Below, piece by piece: positions 41,780-50,561 of a DNA stretch of 64,000 nt (its first letter is position 1; every line of letters starts with the position of its first letter). Made by a program: the position numbers and the translations under genes. The notes under the pieces were generated by a model, which was not told where the DNA came from, did not search any database, and saw only the letters and a program-made list of their open reading frames with translations. Origin of the DNA: Alloalcanivorax gelatiniphagus (GTDB lineage Bacteria > Pseudomonadota > Gammaproteobacteria > Pseudomonadales > Alcanivoracaceae); assembly GCF_005938655.1 (NCBI RefSeq), contig NZ_VCQT01000012.1:1-64000 (forward strand), given 5' to 3'.

Positions 41780-42475
41780 ATGAATCAGGATCAGATCAAA
41801 GCCCTGTTCGATCAACAGGCGGAAGGTTACGACGCGCAGTGGGCGAAGACCGCGCCGATCCGAGAGTGCCTGCATCTTCTGCTGGATTCCCTGTTCGCGG
41901 ATTTGCCGGACGACGGGCGCATTCTGTGCGTCGGCGCGGGCACCGGGGCTGAGATCGCGCATCTGGCGGCTCGGCACCCCGGTTGGCATTTCGTGGCGGT
42001 GGAGCCCTCCGGCGCCATGCTTGAAGCCTGTCGGCAAAAGGCGGAGCGGGAAGGCTTCGCGGATCGCTGCACCTTCCTCGAAGGTTATCTGGAGTCGCTG
42101 CCCGCCGACCCGATTCACGATGCGGCCACCTGTTTTCTGGTCTCCCAGTTCCTGGTGGATGAAGCGGAGCGGGTTCGCTTCTTCGCCGAGATCGCCCGGC
42201 GGTTGAAGCCGGGCGCGCCGCTGGCCAGTTCCGACCTGGCCTCGGACGTGGCGTCGCCGGAGTACGAGGTGCTGCTGCGGGCCTGGATGACGATGATGGC
42301 CACCTCGGAGGTTTCCCCGGAGATGATCGAGCGCATGCGCCATGCCTACGCCAACGATGTGGGCGTACTGCCGCCGACCCGGATCGCCTCGATGATCGCC
42401 GCCGGCGGTTTCGAATCACCGGTGCCGTTCTTTCAGGCCGGCCTGATCCACGCCTGGTGTTCCCGGCGCGCCTGA
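41780..42475 (+). CDS. Class I SAM-dependent methyltransferase
   Basis: The 231-residue protein has motif I ILCVGAGTGAEIAHL (about residues 48-62), motif II WHFVAVEPSGAML and AATCFLVSQFL for motif IV. The ATG follows CAGGGAG. Relatives are annotated as class I methyltransferases of unknown substrate. It stands alone between the TetR remnant and the D-amino-acid dehydrogenase gene on the other strand. Confidence 0.85.
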   Translation: MNQDQIKALFDQQAEGYDAQWAKTAPIRECLHLLLDSLFADLPDDGRILCVGAGTGAEIAHLAARHPGWHFVAVEPSGAMLEACRQKAEREGFADRCTFLEGYLESLPADPIHDAATCFLVSQFLVDEAERVRFFAEIARRLKPGAPLASSDLASDVASPEYEVLLRAWMTMMATSEVSPEMIERMRHAYANDVGVLPPTRIASMIAAGGFESPVPFFQAGLIHAWCSRRA

Positions 42476-42476
42476 A

Positions 42477-43748
42477 TCAGAACCGGTCCGCCCGGTAGGG
42501 CGCCATGTCCACCTCGGTGTCTTCGCCGTCCATCATCTGGCCGAGCAGCTTGCCGGTCACCGGCCCCAGGGTGAACCCCTGGTGGCCGTGGCCGAAGGCC
42601 AGCCACAGGCCCGGCAGGCCGGGGGCCGGGCCGATGATCGGTTTCATATCCGGAGTGCAGGGGCGCGCGCCCATCCAGGGCTGCGGGTCCAGCCGGTCTC
42701 CCAGGGGGAACAGCCGGCGGGCGGCCCGTTCCGCCGCGTCCAGTTGTTGGGGATGGGGCGCGTCCTGCTGGCGGGCCAGCTCGGCGCCGGTGGTGAGCCG
42801 GATGCCGGCGCGCATGGGCGCCAGCAGGTAGCCGGTTTCCGCGTCCATGATCCAGTGATGCAGCTGCGCGCCGTCGCGGCTGCCGTAGTGCATGTGGTAG
42901 CCCCGCTTCACGAACTGCGGCACCCGTAGCCCCTGGCGGGCCAGCCAGGGGGCGGACCAGGGGCCGAGGGCCAGCACCACCTGTTCGGCGTCCAGGGCCT
43001 CGCCGTCGACCATCGCCCGCCAGCCGTGTTCGGTGCGCGTCAGGGTTTCCAGGGTGCCGCGCACCAGGTCGCCGCCCTGTTGCTGGAAGTGGTCGGCGTA
43101 GGCGGCCACCAGGGCGCCCGGGTCGGTGACGGTCCAGGGTTGCGTCCAGTGCACCGCGCCGGCCAGGCCGCCCTTGCCGAGGTCCGGTTCCTTGCGCGCC
43201 AGGGCGGCCTGGTCGAGCACCTGGTAGGTGACACCATGGGCGGCGGCGATCTGTTCCGCCAGGTGGCATTCCTCATCCAGGGCGCGGGCGGTGCGGAACA
43301 CCTTGAGATAGCCGTCCCGGCGGATCAGGTCGTCGGCGCCGGCGGCGCGGATCATCTCGCCGTGGGTGTCCAGGGCCCGGGTAATCAGGGCCGCGTATTC
43401 CGGCACGATGCGCGCGTAGTTCTGCGGCGCCGAGTGGCGCCAGTACTGGAACAGGGGAGCCGCCGCGCCGGCCATGCCGGAGGGGCGGTAGCGGATGTCG
43501 ATCTCCCGGTTGGGCAGCACCCTCAGCAGGGTGGGCAGGTCGCGGGGGAACCGGTAGGGGCGCACCGCCTCGCGCTGGATAATGCCGGCGTTGCCGAACG
43601 AGGTTTCCCGGCCCGGCGCGGCCCGGTCCACCAGGGTCACCGGGTGGCCGCGCCGGCGCAGGTGCCAGGCCGCGCACACGCCGACCATGCCGGCGCCGAG
43701 TACCAGGGTGGAGCGGTGCGGTTGAGCGACTGAACGGACTTCGGCCAC
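42477..43748 (-). CDS. D-amino-acid dehydrogenase-like FAD oxidoreductase
   Basis: The roughly 423-residue DAO-fold enzyme has an N-terminal VLGAGMVGVCAAWHLRRRG FAD loop, TSFGNAGIIQ (DadA-like) and a C-terminal WMGARPCTPDMKPIIG and GHGHQGFTLGP block, as in DadA and relatives. GTG at 43748 has GGAGG at the right distance; a TTG at 43766 overlaps that site. It would oxidise D-amino acids or related amines, passing electrons to the respiratory chain. Confidence 0.85.
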   Translation of the reverse strand: MAEVRSVAQPHRSTLVLGAGMVGVCAAWHLRRRGHPVTLVDRAAPGRETSFGNAGIIQREAVRPYRFPRDLPTLLRVLPNREIDIRYRPSGMAGAAAPLFQYWRHSAPQNYARIVPEYAALITRALDTHGEMIRAAGADDLIRRDGYLKVFRTARALDEECHLAEQIAAAHGVTYQVLDQAALARKEPDLGKGGLAGAVHWTQPWTVTDPGALVAAYADHFQQQGGDLVRGTLETLTRTEHGWRAMVDGEALDAEQVVLALGPWSAPWLARQGLRVPQFVKRGYHMHYGSRDGAQLHHWIMDAETGYLLAPMRAGIRLTTGAELARQQDAPHPQQLDAAERAARRLFPLGDRLDPQPWMGARPCTPDMKPIIGPAPGLPGLWLAFGHGHQGFTLGPVTGKLLGQMMDGEDTEVDMAPYRADRF

Positions 43749-43823
43749 GGCGGCGGCCTCCTGCAAAACGCGTGGGTGTCGGCCCCCATCCTCCCACAGG
43801 CAGCGGGCTTTCGATATCGTCGA

Positions 43824-45635
43824 CTAAATGTCGGTGCGCTCCTCCAGCTCCACCTCCGCCCGGTAAGCGTCTTCCGTGGGTCCGTCGCTGGTCCAGATCT
43901 CCAGGGCCGCCGGGGTGCCGTAAAAATGAATCACCTCCACCGGTGCCTGGCCCTTTCTTTGGTAGGTGCGGGTGAGGGCTTGTTTCAGGAAGCGTCCCTG
44001 GTCGTCGACGGCGAACAGGGGCGTGTCGATCACTTCGGTGTCCACAACCAGCCGGTTCTCTTGCAGTTGCAGCCCCTCCGGCAGCTCGCCCCGGGCGTGG
44101 CGGCTCTTATGGACGTCGCGGAACACCCGAACCCGCAGGTCCGCGGACACCCGCACGGGCTTGCTGGAAAACCGCTGCGGGTTGTAGTCGATGCGGTTGA
44201 CGGTAAAACGGTAATAGTCGGAATGGTCCCCGTCCGGTAACGGAATCGGCTGGCCGTCGGCGTCCAGGAAGGTGATCGGGTTGGGGCCGTCTTTCAAGAC
44301 GATGCGCTCGGAGTCCCGTTCCAGGAAGCGGCGGCTCTCCACCTTCGGATAACGGAAATCCACGCTGTGGGTGTACAGCGGGGTGCGGCCGTCGTTCTGC
44401 ACGATGCGCAGGCGAGAGGGCACTTCCTCGGCGGTCAGTTCCATGGGGCCGTCCACGGCGGATCGGTACACCGGCCCCGGCAGAGGCACGGCTTGAATCG
44501 CCTCCGGGTCGAATTGCGCGGTGGGATTCAGGCCGTCCACCTGTTTGAGCGGCAACGCCAGCTTCCGCTTCATCAGCGGCTGCTCCGGGTCCCGGTCGAG
44601 CAGGGTGATGCGGGCGGTGGCCACCGGTCCCTTGAAGGCGACACGGGTGTAATGGGTGTCGCCGGTGCGTTCACGGATGCGCGCTTCCGCCTGCGCCAGA
44701 TGCTGCTCCAGGGCCGCCGCCGTCAGGTCTTCCTTCAGGGCCCGGTCAATCAGGCCGTCCACTTCCTCGCCGGCCAATTCGAACAGTGCCGGCGCCCCGG
44801 TCTGCACCAGCGTGCGCGCCAGGGGCCGGCCGTCCTGGTCCAGCCCTTCGGCGATCACATCTCGTTTGTCCAGGGGCATGGGGCCGCCGTCCTCGGCGCG
44901 GACTTCCATGGCGTAGCCATGGTCTGTGGTGGCCGTCAGGGTCACGGTGTAGCCGCCCTGTGTGCGCTGCTGGCCCGCTTCCGGGGACGGGAAGGTGAAG
45001 GTCTCGCGCTTTTCAGGGACGCGGCCGATGAATTCGCCGAGCAGCGCCATGGGCTTGGCATCGTCCGCCGCGGGCCTTTTTTCAAAGCAGTAGCGCTCGT
45101 CGAAGCGATGGCGCATCAGAGCCTGTTCATGGTCGGCGGCGCCGGGCTGGCCGGCGAAGGGCAGGGTATCGCCGTTGTCCATGCGCAGGCCGTGCCAGTC
45201 GATACGATGCGGTAACGGATAGGCAAAGGGGCGGCGCGCCTCCACGCACAGATAATCCGCCCAGGTGGTGGCAAGAAGATTATCGAGGAACACCTCGGTC
45301 ATCGCCTGGATATCGGCGTAGTCGTCCAGCCTGGCCAGGGCGGAACGCCCATGGCGGGTTTGCGCTGGCGGCATCGCCCAGTCCACGTTGTTGAGGTCGT
45401 TGTACAGGGCGTCCTGGCTGAGATCCTGCAGCGTGCTGCCAACCTCCGCGTCGGCAATATTTTCAATGCGGTCCAGGCGGGCGTCCCTGGTGTCGAACAT
45501 GGCGTCCATGATGGCGTCATAGTCCGGCTCGTCGCCGCTGGCCGGGTGGGAATGGAGCGCCACCAGAACCGGTAGCGCGGCGATCAGGCCCCGCCTGACG
45601 CGCTCGGACGTCCGTGTCGGTGTGCTGCTTCCCAT
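43824..45635 (-). CDS. Large exported protein, paralogue of 39046
   Basis: The 603-residue protein has an N-terminal signal (RRGLIAALPVLVALHSHPASG; a cleavable signal rather than a lipobox). It is related to the protein at 39046 through the DDYADIQAMTE region, PHRIDWHGLRM and the C-terminal VNRIDYNPQRF...IHFYGTPAAL part. The ATG at 45635 is preceded by AGGGAGA. It has no known domain. The two paralogues are separated by unrelated genes on both strands, so the pair is not a simple tandem duplication. Confidence 0.65.
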   Translation of the reverse strand: MGSSTPTRTSERVRRGLIAALPVLVALHSHPASGDEPDYDAIMDAMFDTRDARLDRIENIADAEVGSTLQDLSQDALYNDLNNVDWAMPPAQTRHGRSALARLDDYADIQAMTEVFLDNLLATTWADYLCVEARRPFAYPLPHRIDWHGLRMDNGDTLPFAGQPGAADHEQALMRHRFDERYCFEKRPAADDAKPMALLGEFIGRVPEKRETFTFPSPEAGQQRTQGGYTVTLTATTDHGYAMEVRAEDGGPMPLDKRDVIAEGLDQDGRPLARTLVQTGAPALFELAGEEVDGLIDRALKEDLTAAALEQHLAQAEARIRERTGDTHYTRVAFKGPVATARITLLDRDPEQPLMKRKLALPLKQVDGLNPTAQFDPEAIQAVPLPGPVYRSAVDGPMELTAEEVPSRLRIVQNDGRTPLYTHSVDFRYPKVESRRFLERDSERIVLKDGPNPITFLDADGQPIPLPDGDHSDYYRFTVNRIDYNPQRFSSKPVRVSADLRVRVFRDVHKSRHARGELPEGLQLQENRLVVDTEVIDTPLFAVDDQGRFLKQALTRTYQRKGQAPVEVIHFYGTPAALEIWTSDGPTEDAYRAEVELEERTDI

Positions 45636-45889
45636 GGCGTGTCTCCCTGATTTGCTCGTGGATTTCGGCCTTTTCCCGGCGGCCCGGAAAGGGTATCCGG
45701 TGACCGCCGCCATTGTCTCGAAAGGCTTCACGAATATCGCCGGCAAAGTGGTGAACGGGCACGGGCAACCGTGATCGCCGGGCGATGGCAATCTCCTGTA
45801 AAAAAGCGAACGTCTCGGCGGCCACCGGGTGGAGCGCCGCGTTATCCTTCCTATCTGCTAAAGGAACCGGCGGTTGTTGGAGGCGAGCT

Positions 45890-46459
45890 TTGAGCGACAG
45901 TTGCACACACATCGTGCCGGTGCACACCGGCGATTACCCGGACGCGGAGGCCAAGGCGCGGGAGATCCTGGCCTGGTTCCTGGCGCGGGATCTGGTGGCG
46001 TCCGAACTTTCGGATTGCACCCTGGACGGGCCCGGCTACGCGTTCACGCCCATGATCCAGACGCTGTTTATCGAACCCATGGACCCCCGCGTCCACGACG
46101 GCACGATCCGCGGGCTGGCGCTGCACGCCGGCGAGCGCAAGGTGTTCCATCCCATGGAAGGGGCGGAGCTGAGTTTTGTCTGTCCGGGCTGCGGCCACGA
46201 CCAGGGCTGGGACGCGGTGGACGCCATCGGCGCCTGGTTCGCCGGCGAGGACGATGAGCCTGCGTGCCCGGCCTGCGGCGAGCGCTTCCACATCAACCGC
46301 TACGCCACCGACCGGGGCGGCTCCGATACGCCTTGGGCGTTCAGTAATCTGGGCATCACCCTGTGGAATGACCACGGCGGCGCGTTTCGTCCGGAGTTTC
46401 TGGACAGTATGCGTGGCCTGTACGGGACCGATATTCGTGTGGTGGAGGTGCACATATGA
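45890..46459 (+). CDS. Zinc-ribbon protein of unknown function
   Basis: About 189 residues from a TTG codon preceded by GGAGGCGAGC; no ATG fits. Four Cys in two pairs (CPGCGHDQ near residue 100, CPACGERF near 128) form a likely zinc ribbon. The rest has no recognised domain. The stop overlaps the start of the periplasmic protein gene at 46456, which suggests coupled translation. Confidence 0.65.
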   Translation: MSDSCTHIVPVHTGDYPDAEAKAREILAWFLARDLVASELSDCTLDGPGYAFTPMIQTLFIEPMDPRVHDGTIRGLALHAGERKVFHPMEGAELSFVCPGCGHDQGWDAVDAIGAWFAGEDDEPACPACGERFHINRYATDRGGSDTPWAFSNLGITLWNDHGGAFRPEFLDSMRGLYGTDIRVVEVHI

Positions 46460-46998
46460 TGCGAGGAATGAAGCTGGCGATGCTGCTGATCGCCTTGCTG
46501 GCCCCGGCCACCTGGGCCGATACCGACGGCCTGGACGACAAGGCGCTTGCCGATCAAAGCGTGGCGGAACTGCGCGCCGGCATCACCGACAAGCACCCCG
46601 CCACCTACATGGTGCTGGCGGCGCGGCTGTTCCAGCAGGGCGATAAGCCGGAAGCGGTGAAGTGGTTCTATGTGGGGCAGATTCGTTACCGGGCCTTTTT
46701 GAAGGCGAACCCGGATCTGGACCCGTCCGGCGACCCGGCGTTGTTCGCCTCGCTGATGGAATCGGTGGGGCGGCCCCTGAACGAGTACATCGGTGGCGAT
46801 GTGGATCAATGGGTGGCGACCATCGATGACGCCATCGATTGGCACGACAGCCACCCGGACGGCTTTCTCGGTAAGGACCAGCACCGCGCCCTGTACGCCT
46901 CGGTAATCGCCGGCCTCAAGGATATGCGCGACGAAATCGCCGCCAGCAAGGACGAGATCCGCCGGCAACGGCGGGAGAACGGCCTGGAAAATCACTAG
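46456..46998 (+). CDS. Periplasmic protein of unknown function
   Basis: The 180-residue protein has signal sequence LAMLLIALLAPATWA, followed by a helical mature domain of the type seen in short bacterial repeat proteins (VAELRAGITDKHPATYMVLAARLFQ). It overlaps the zinc-ribbon gene by 4 bases and is followed 20 bases later by a DUF1413 gene. The ATG with GGAGG seven bases upstream is used. Confidence 0.7.
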   Translation: MMRGMKLAMLLIALLAPATWADTDGLDDKALADQSVAELRAGITDKHPATYMVLAARLFQQGDKPEAVKWFYVGQIRYRAFLKANPDLDPSGDPALFASLMESVGRPLNEYIGGDVDQWVATIDDAIDWHDSHPDGFLGKDQHRALYASVIAGLKDMRDEIAASKDEIRRQRRENGLENH

Positions 46999-47018
46999 CG
47001 GCGCAACAGGAGCACGCC

Positions 47019-47249
47019 ATGGACCAAGCCCTACAGCAACGGCTGGAAAAGGCCCTGAAAAAACGTCCGCCCGGGGAGTTTCATTTTCCCCAGGTGTATG
47101 GCGCCGGCTGGGACCAGCTTTACATCGGCGACAAGGTGAAGCTGGGCAATACCTTCCTGCGACTGGTGCGCCTGGGGCGCTTTCCGGGCATCGAGGACAC
47201 CGGCAAGAAGAAAGGCGGCGGCCGCTTGTACCGCAAAACGGGCCGGTAG
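47019..47249 (+). CDS. DUF1413-like small protein
   Basis: The 76-residue cytosolic protein has the pattern KRPPGEFHFPQVYGAGWDQL and GDKVKLGNTFLRLV, characteristic of DUF1413. The ATG follows AACAGGAG. It is probably in an operon with the two genes before it. The function is unknown. Confidence 0.65.
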   Translation: MDQALQQRLEKALKKRPPGEFHFPQVYGAGWDQLYIGDKVKLGNTFLRLVRLGRFPGIEDTGKKKGGGRLYRKTGR

Positions 47250-47351
47250 CCACAGCGCCGGCCAATCCCGGATTTTTCGCCGGGTTATTCTCCCGGCGCA
47301 CCGGTTCCGGCACTATAGGCGCAACCGTCCGCGTCCGAAGAGAGAAAAACG

Positions 47352-47927
47352 ATGACAATGCTGATTCTCGGCCTGGTCCTGTTCCTGGGCATTCACTGCA
47401 CCGGCTTCGCGCCGGCCTGGCGCGACCGCCAGGTGGCCCGCTTCGGGGCGAACGGCTGGAAGGGCCTGTACAGCCTGGTGGCGCTGGCCGGCTTCGTGCT
47501 GATCATCTGGGGCTTTCAGGCCGCGCGCCTGAACCCGGTGCTGCTGTACAGCCCTCCGGCCTGGCTGGGCCATTTGAATGCCCTGTTCACGCTGATCGCC
47601 TTTATTCTGGTGGCCGCCGCCTACGTGCCCGGCAACCGCATCCAGGCCAAGCTGGGCCACCCGATGGTGGCCGGCACCAAGATCTGGGCCCTGGGCCATT
47701 TGCTGTCCATCGGCTTTCTGCGCGATGTGGTGCTGTTCGGCGCCTTTCTGGTGTGGGCCATCGTTGCCTTCGCCCGGCTGCGCCGCCGTGACCGGGCCCG
47801 GGGCGTGACGCCGGCGCCGGGCACCCTCAAGGGGGATGTGATCACCGTGGTGGTGGGCGTGGTGGCCTGGGGCCTGTTTGCGTTCTTGCTGCACGCTCCG
47901 CTGATCGGCGTGAGGCCGTTCGGATAA
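47352..47927 (+). CDS. NnrU-family membrane protein
   Basis: The 191-residue integral membrane protein has five to six hydrophobic segments and the family pattern LGIHCTGFAPAWRDR near the N-terminus and HPMVAGTKIWALGHLL in the middle. NnrU proteins are often linked to nitric-oxide or carotenoid metabolism, but no such partners are adjacent. AAGAGAG precedes the ATG. Confidence 0.85.
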   Translation: MTMLILGLVLFLGIHCTGFAPAWRDRQVARFGANGWKGLYSLVALAGFVLIIWGFQAARLNPVLLYSPPAWLGHLNALFTLIAFILVAAAYVPGNRIQAKLGHPMVAGTKIWALGHLLSIGFLRDVVLFGAFLVWAIVAFARLRRRDRARGVTPAPGTLKGDVITVVVGVVAWGLFAFLLHAPLIGVRPFG

Positions 47928-47930
47928 AAC

Positions 47931-48398
47931 ATGACCCGAACCCGCAAAAGTGATGATGGCAGCAAGCTGCCATGGACCCAGCTGTATCTGCACGGCCTGG
48001 GGGTGTCGGTCAGCCACAACGCCCAGGCCTTCGGCTTTTCCATTCTAATCACGGTGAGCTATGGGGTGGTGTCCAGCGTCGCCGACGAGCCCACGCCGTT
48101 CCAACTGATCGGTTTCGCGTTGTCGGCGGTGGCGTCCCTGTCGTTCCTGAATCTGATGGTCGCCTTCCTGAAACGGGACGAGCCCGACGACAGCGAACGC
48201 ACGCCGGTGCTGCTGGTGGCCACCGCCACCGATTTTATTTCCGTGGGGGCCGGCCTGGCGGCGGCGTTCGGCGTCGCCAAGGCGTTCGAGAACTGGATGT
48301 GCTGGCTGGTGGCGCCGTTCGCCGCCGGGTTGATTTACTGCCTGGTGCAGGGCCTGCAGATCGCCGTGGCCCGGCGCGGGGCGGACATTCAGGAATAG
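47931..48398 (+). CDS. Small membrane protein, function unknown
   Basis: The 155-residue protein has four hydrophobic segments (near FSILITVSYGVVSSV, IGFALSAVASLSFLNLMV, ISVGAGLAAAFGVA and LVAPFAAGLIYCLV). It follows the NnrU gene by 3 bases and is likely co-transcribed. The family is not recognised. Confidence 0.65.
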   Translation: MTRTRKSDDGSKLPWTQLYLHGLGVSVSHNAQAFGFSILITVSYGVVSSVADEPTPFQLIGFALSAVASLSFLNLMVAFLKRDEPDDSERTPVLLVATATDFISVGAGLAAAFGVAKAFENWMCWLVAPFAAGLIYCLVQGLQIAVARRGADIQE

Positions 48399-48415
48399 CC
48401 GCCGCCCCGCGACGT

Positions 48416-48550
48416 TTGAACTTCCGTTACCAGCCGGATGGCCCCTCCAACGGCGAGCTGCTGGCCGGCCTGGACCAGCCTGACCCGGAGCGGCGTGAGG
48501 CGGTGCTGGCCGACGACGGCGGCGGCTGGGCGGTGCCGGGCTTTCTGTAA
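48416..48550 (+). CDS. Possible 44-residue peptide or gene fragment
   Basis: A TTG-initiated frame reads NFRYQPDGPSNGELLAGLDQ and ends in VPGFL. There is no good ribosome site and the start is weak. It may be the 3' remnant of a lost gene. Coding is doubtful. Confidence 0.2.
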   Translation: MNFRYQPDGPSNGELLAGLDQPDPERREAVLADDGGGWAVPGFL

Positions 48551-48568
48551 GCGGCCCGGTCCCGGCGG

Positions 48569-49060
48569 CTACCCGCCAATGATCCAGTGCGCCACCCGGG
48601 CGCCGCCGTACAGTCCCATTCCGAATACCGCGTGGTTAAGCAGGCTTTGCCGTCGCGCCAGCCAGGGGCGAGGCGTGCGCCGGGCCGCCAGGCCGGCGCC
48701 CATGGCCGGCTGCATCACCAGCAAGGGAGCGGCCACGGTGGCGATGCCCACCGCCAGCGCCAGCCCCGGGGTGGGCCGGGCCAGCCAGGCCGGGCCGCCC
48801 AGCCCCACCAGCACGGCGGCAAAGGAGATGCCGATCAGGTAGTGGGTGGCCCAGCCCAGGGCCCGTTCGCCGGCAATCGGCGTTGCCTCGGTGATGCGAT
48901 CGTGACGGAAACGCCCGCCGGGCATATGGCCCAGCCAGCGCCCCACCAGGGCGAAGTCCGGGGCGGGCAGGCCAAGCAACGCCTTGCGGGCCAGGCTCCA
49001 GGCGTCCATCGCCGCCGTGCCGGCAACGCCGATGATCAGGATAAACAGCAAGGTTTCCAT
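48569..49060 (-). CDS. DUF2938 membrane protein
   Basis: The 163-residue protein has four hydrophobic segments. Family features are GTAAMDAWSLA at the N-terminus, RWLGHMPGGRFRHDRI in the loop and HYLIGISFAAVLV. It is divergent from the merR-type gene, and the symmetrical operator at 49105 lies between, so the regulator likely controls it. The function is unknown. Confidence 0.8.
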   Translation of the reverse strand: METLLFILIIGVAGTAAMDAWSLARKALLGLPAPDFALVGRWLGHMPGGRFRHDRITEATPIAGERALGWATHYLIGISFAAVLVGLGGPAWLARPTPGLALAVGIATVAAPLLVMQPAMGAGLAARRTPRPWLARRQSLLNHAVFGMGLYGGARVAHWIIGG

Positions 49061-49104
49061 GGTGTTCTCCGCTGGGAGTGGCAGTGGGAAAGCGCTAGCC
49101 TACG

Positions 49105-49124
49105 ACTTCAAGTTCACTTGAAGT
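49105..49124. promoter_or_regulatory. MerR-type operator
   Basis: ACTTCAAGTTCACTTGAAGT is a near-perfect 20-base palindrome in the short space between divergent DUF2938 and MerR genes. It has the CTTGAAG half sites typical of MerR/SoxR-family operators. Confidence 0.8.
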
Positions 49125-49136
49125 AAAGGGTGGCGC

Positions 49137-49559
49137 ATGGATATTTCCGAAGTGGCGAAACGGGCCGGGCTGCCGGCGTCGACGCTGCGTTTCTACGAGG
49201 AGAAAGGGTTGATCCGCTCGGTGGGGCGGCGCGGCCTGCGGCGCCAGTTCAGCCCCCGGGTGCTGGAGCGGCTGGCGCTGATCGCCCTGGGCCGTTCCGC
49301 CGGGTTCTCCCTGGAGGAGATCCGCTCAATGTTGGGCGAGGCGGACCGGCCCACCATCGACCGGCAGGCGCTTAACGACAAGGCGGACGAACTGGACCGC
49401 ACCCTCCGCCAGCTCACCGCCATGCGCGATGGCCTGCGTCATGCCGCCGAGTGCACGGCGCCAAGCCATCTGGAGTGCCCCACCTTCCAGCGTTTGATGG
49501 GGTTGGCGGTGGCGGATGTGGCGCGCCGCTCCCGGCGGCGCGGGGAGGCGCTGCGCTAG
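49137..49559 (+). CDS. MerR-family regulator
   Basis: The 140-residue protein has a winged helix (DISEVAKRAGLPASTLRFYEEKGLI) and a dimerisation helix. The C-terminal region carries two Cys (AECTAPSHLECPTF), spaced as in metal- or redox-sensing members but without a clear SoxR cluster. It starts 12 bases after the operator. Confidence 0.85.
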   Translation: MDISEVAKRAGLPASTLRFYEEKGLIRSVGRRGLRRQFSPRVLERLALIALGRSAGFSLEEIRSMLGEADRPTIDRQALNDKADELDRTLRQLTAMRDGLRHAAECTAPSHLECPTFQRLMGLAVADVARRSRRRGEALR

Positions 49560-50443
49560 CCGGCCTCGCGCAGGAAGCGCGCCGCCGGCGGCGCCGGTTC
49601 GCGGCTCGCCAGGTTCAGTTCGAAGCTGACGCCGTCGCCGGGCAATGGCCGGTAGCGGATACGGTCGGCGCGGAAGCCGGCCATGCTGGCCGGCACCACC
49701 GAGACACCGGCCCCCACCGCCACCAGGGACAGCACCGCGTGCATGCCATGGGCTTCCTGGGCCACCCGGGGCACGAAGCCGGCATCCGCGCACAGGCGGA
49801 TCACCTGAAGATGGAAACCCCGGCCTTCTTCCCTGGGCCAGAGGATAAAGGGCTGCTCGGCCACGGCGGCCAGCTCCGGCTCTCCATTAGCCAGGGGATG
49901 GTCCCGGGGCAGGGCCAGGCACAGCCGGTCCCGGTCGAACGGTGTCAGGTGCAGGTCGTCGGCATCGGTGAGCGGCGGGATCAGCACCGCCAGATCCAGG
50001 GTGCCGTCGCGGAGCCCGGCCACCTGGGCGGCGGTGGTGGCCTCGTGCAGTTCCAGGCGCACCGCCGGGTGGCGCTGGCGGAAGCCCTGGATCACGTCCG
50101 GCAGCCGGCCATAGAGCGCGCTGCCCACATAGCCCAGACGCATCAGGCCGGTACGGCCCGCCGCCATGTCCCGGGCGGCGGTGGCGGCGCGCCGGGCCTG
50201 GGCCAGGGTGGCGCGGGCTTCGTCCAGGAACACCCGGCCGGCGGCGGTGAGGCCCAGCACCCGGTTGCCCCGCTCCAGCAGCGAGGCCCCCAGTTGCTGT
50301 TCCAGCTTGCGAATGGCCAGGGTCAGCGGCGGCTGGGACATGGCCAGCCGCCGCGCAGCGCGGTGAAAGTGCAGCTCTTCCGCCACGGCGATGAACTGTT
50401 CCATGGCCCGCAGGCTGATGCGGGATCGCTGTTCCACGGTCAT
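49556..50443 (-). CDS. LysR-family regulator
   Basis: The 295-residue protein has an N-terminal HTH (AEELHFHRAARRLAMSQPPL, LTAAGRVFL) and a substrate-binding domain typical of the family. It is divergent from the SDR at 50562, which it probably controls. The intergenic region has ATACCTGAAAGATAT-type symmetry suited to LysR binding. It overlaps the merR stop region by 4 bases on the opposite strand. Confidence 0.85.
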   Translation of the reverse strand: MTVEQRSRISLRAMEQFIAVAEELHFHRAARRLAMSQPPLTLAIRKLEQQLGASLLERGNRVLGLTAAGRVFLDEARATLAQARRAATAARDMAAGRTGLMRLGYVGSALYGRLPDVIQGFRQRHPAVRLELHEATTAAQVAGLRDGTLDLAVLIPPLTDADDLHLTPFDRDRLCLALPRDHPLANGEPELAAVAEQPFILWPREEGRGFHLQVIRLCADAGFVPRVAQEAHGMHAVLSLVAVGAGVSVVPASMAGFRADRIRYRPLPGDGVSFELNLASREPAPPAARFLREAG

Positions 50444-50561
50444 GCCGTTCCCTTCTGATTGGGTGATACCTGAAAGATATCACGGGCCGTCAATATCGGT
50501 ATTGGATGTATCGGATGCCGCTCCGCACACTGGCCCGGTCAATCACAACGGAGAGCCGGTC

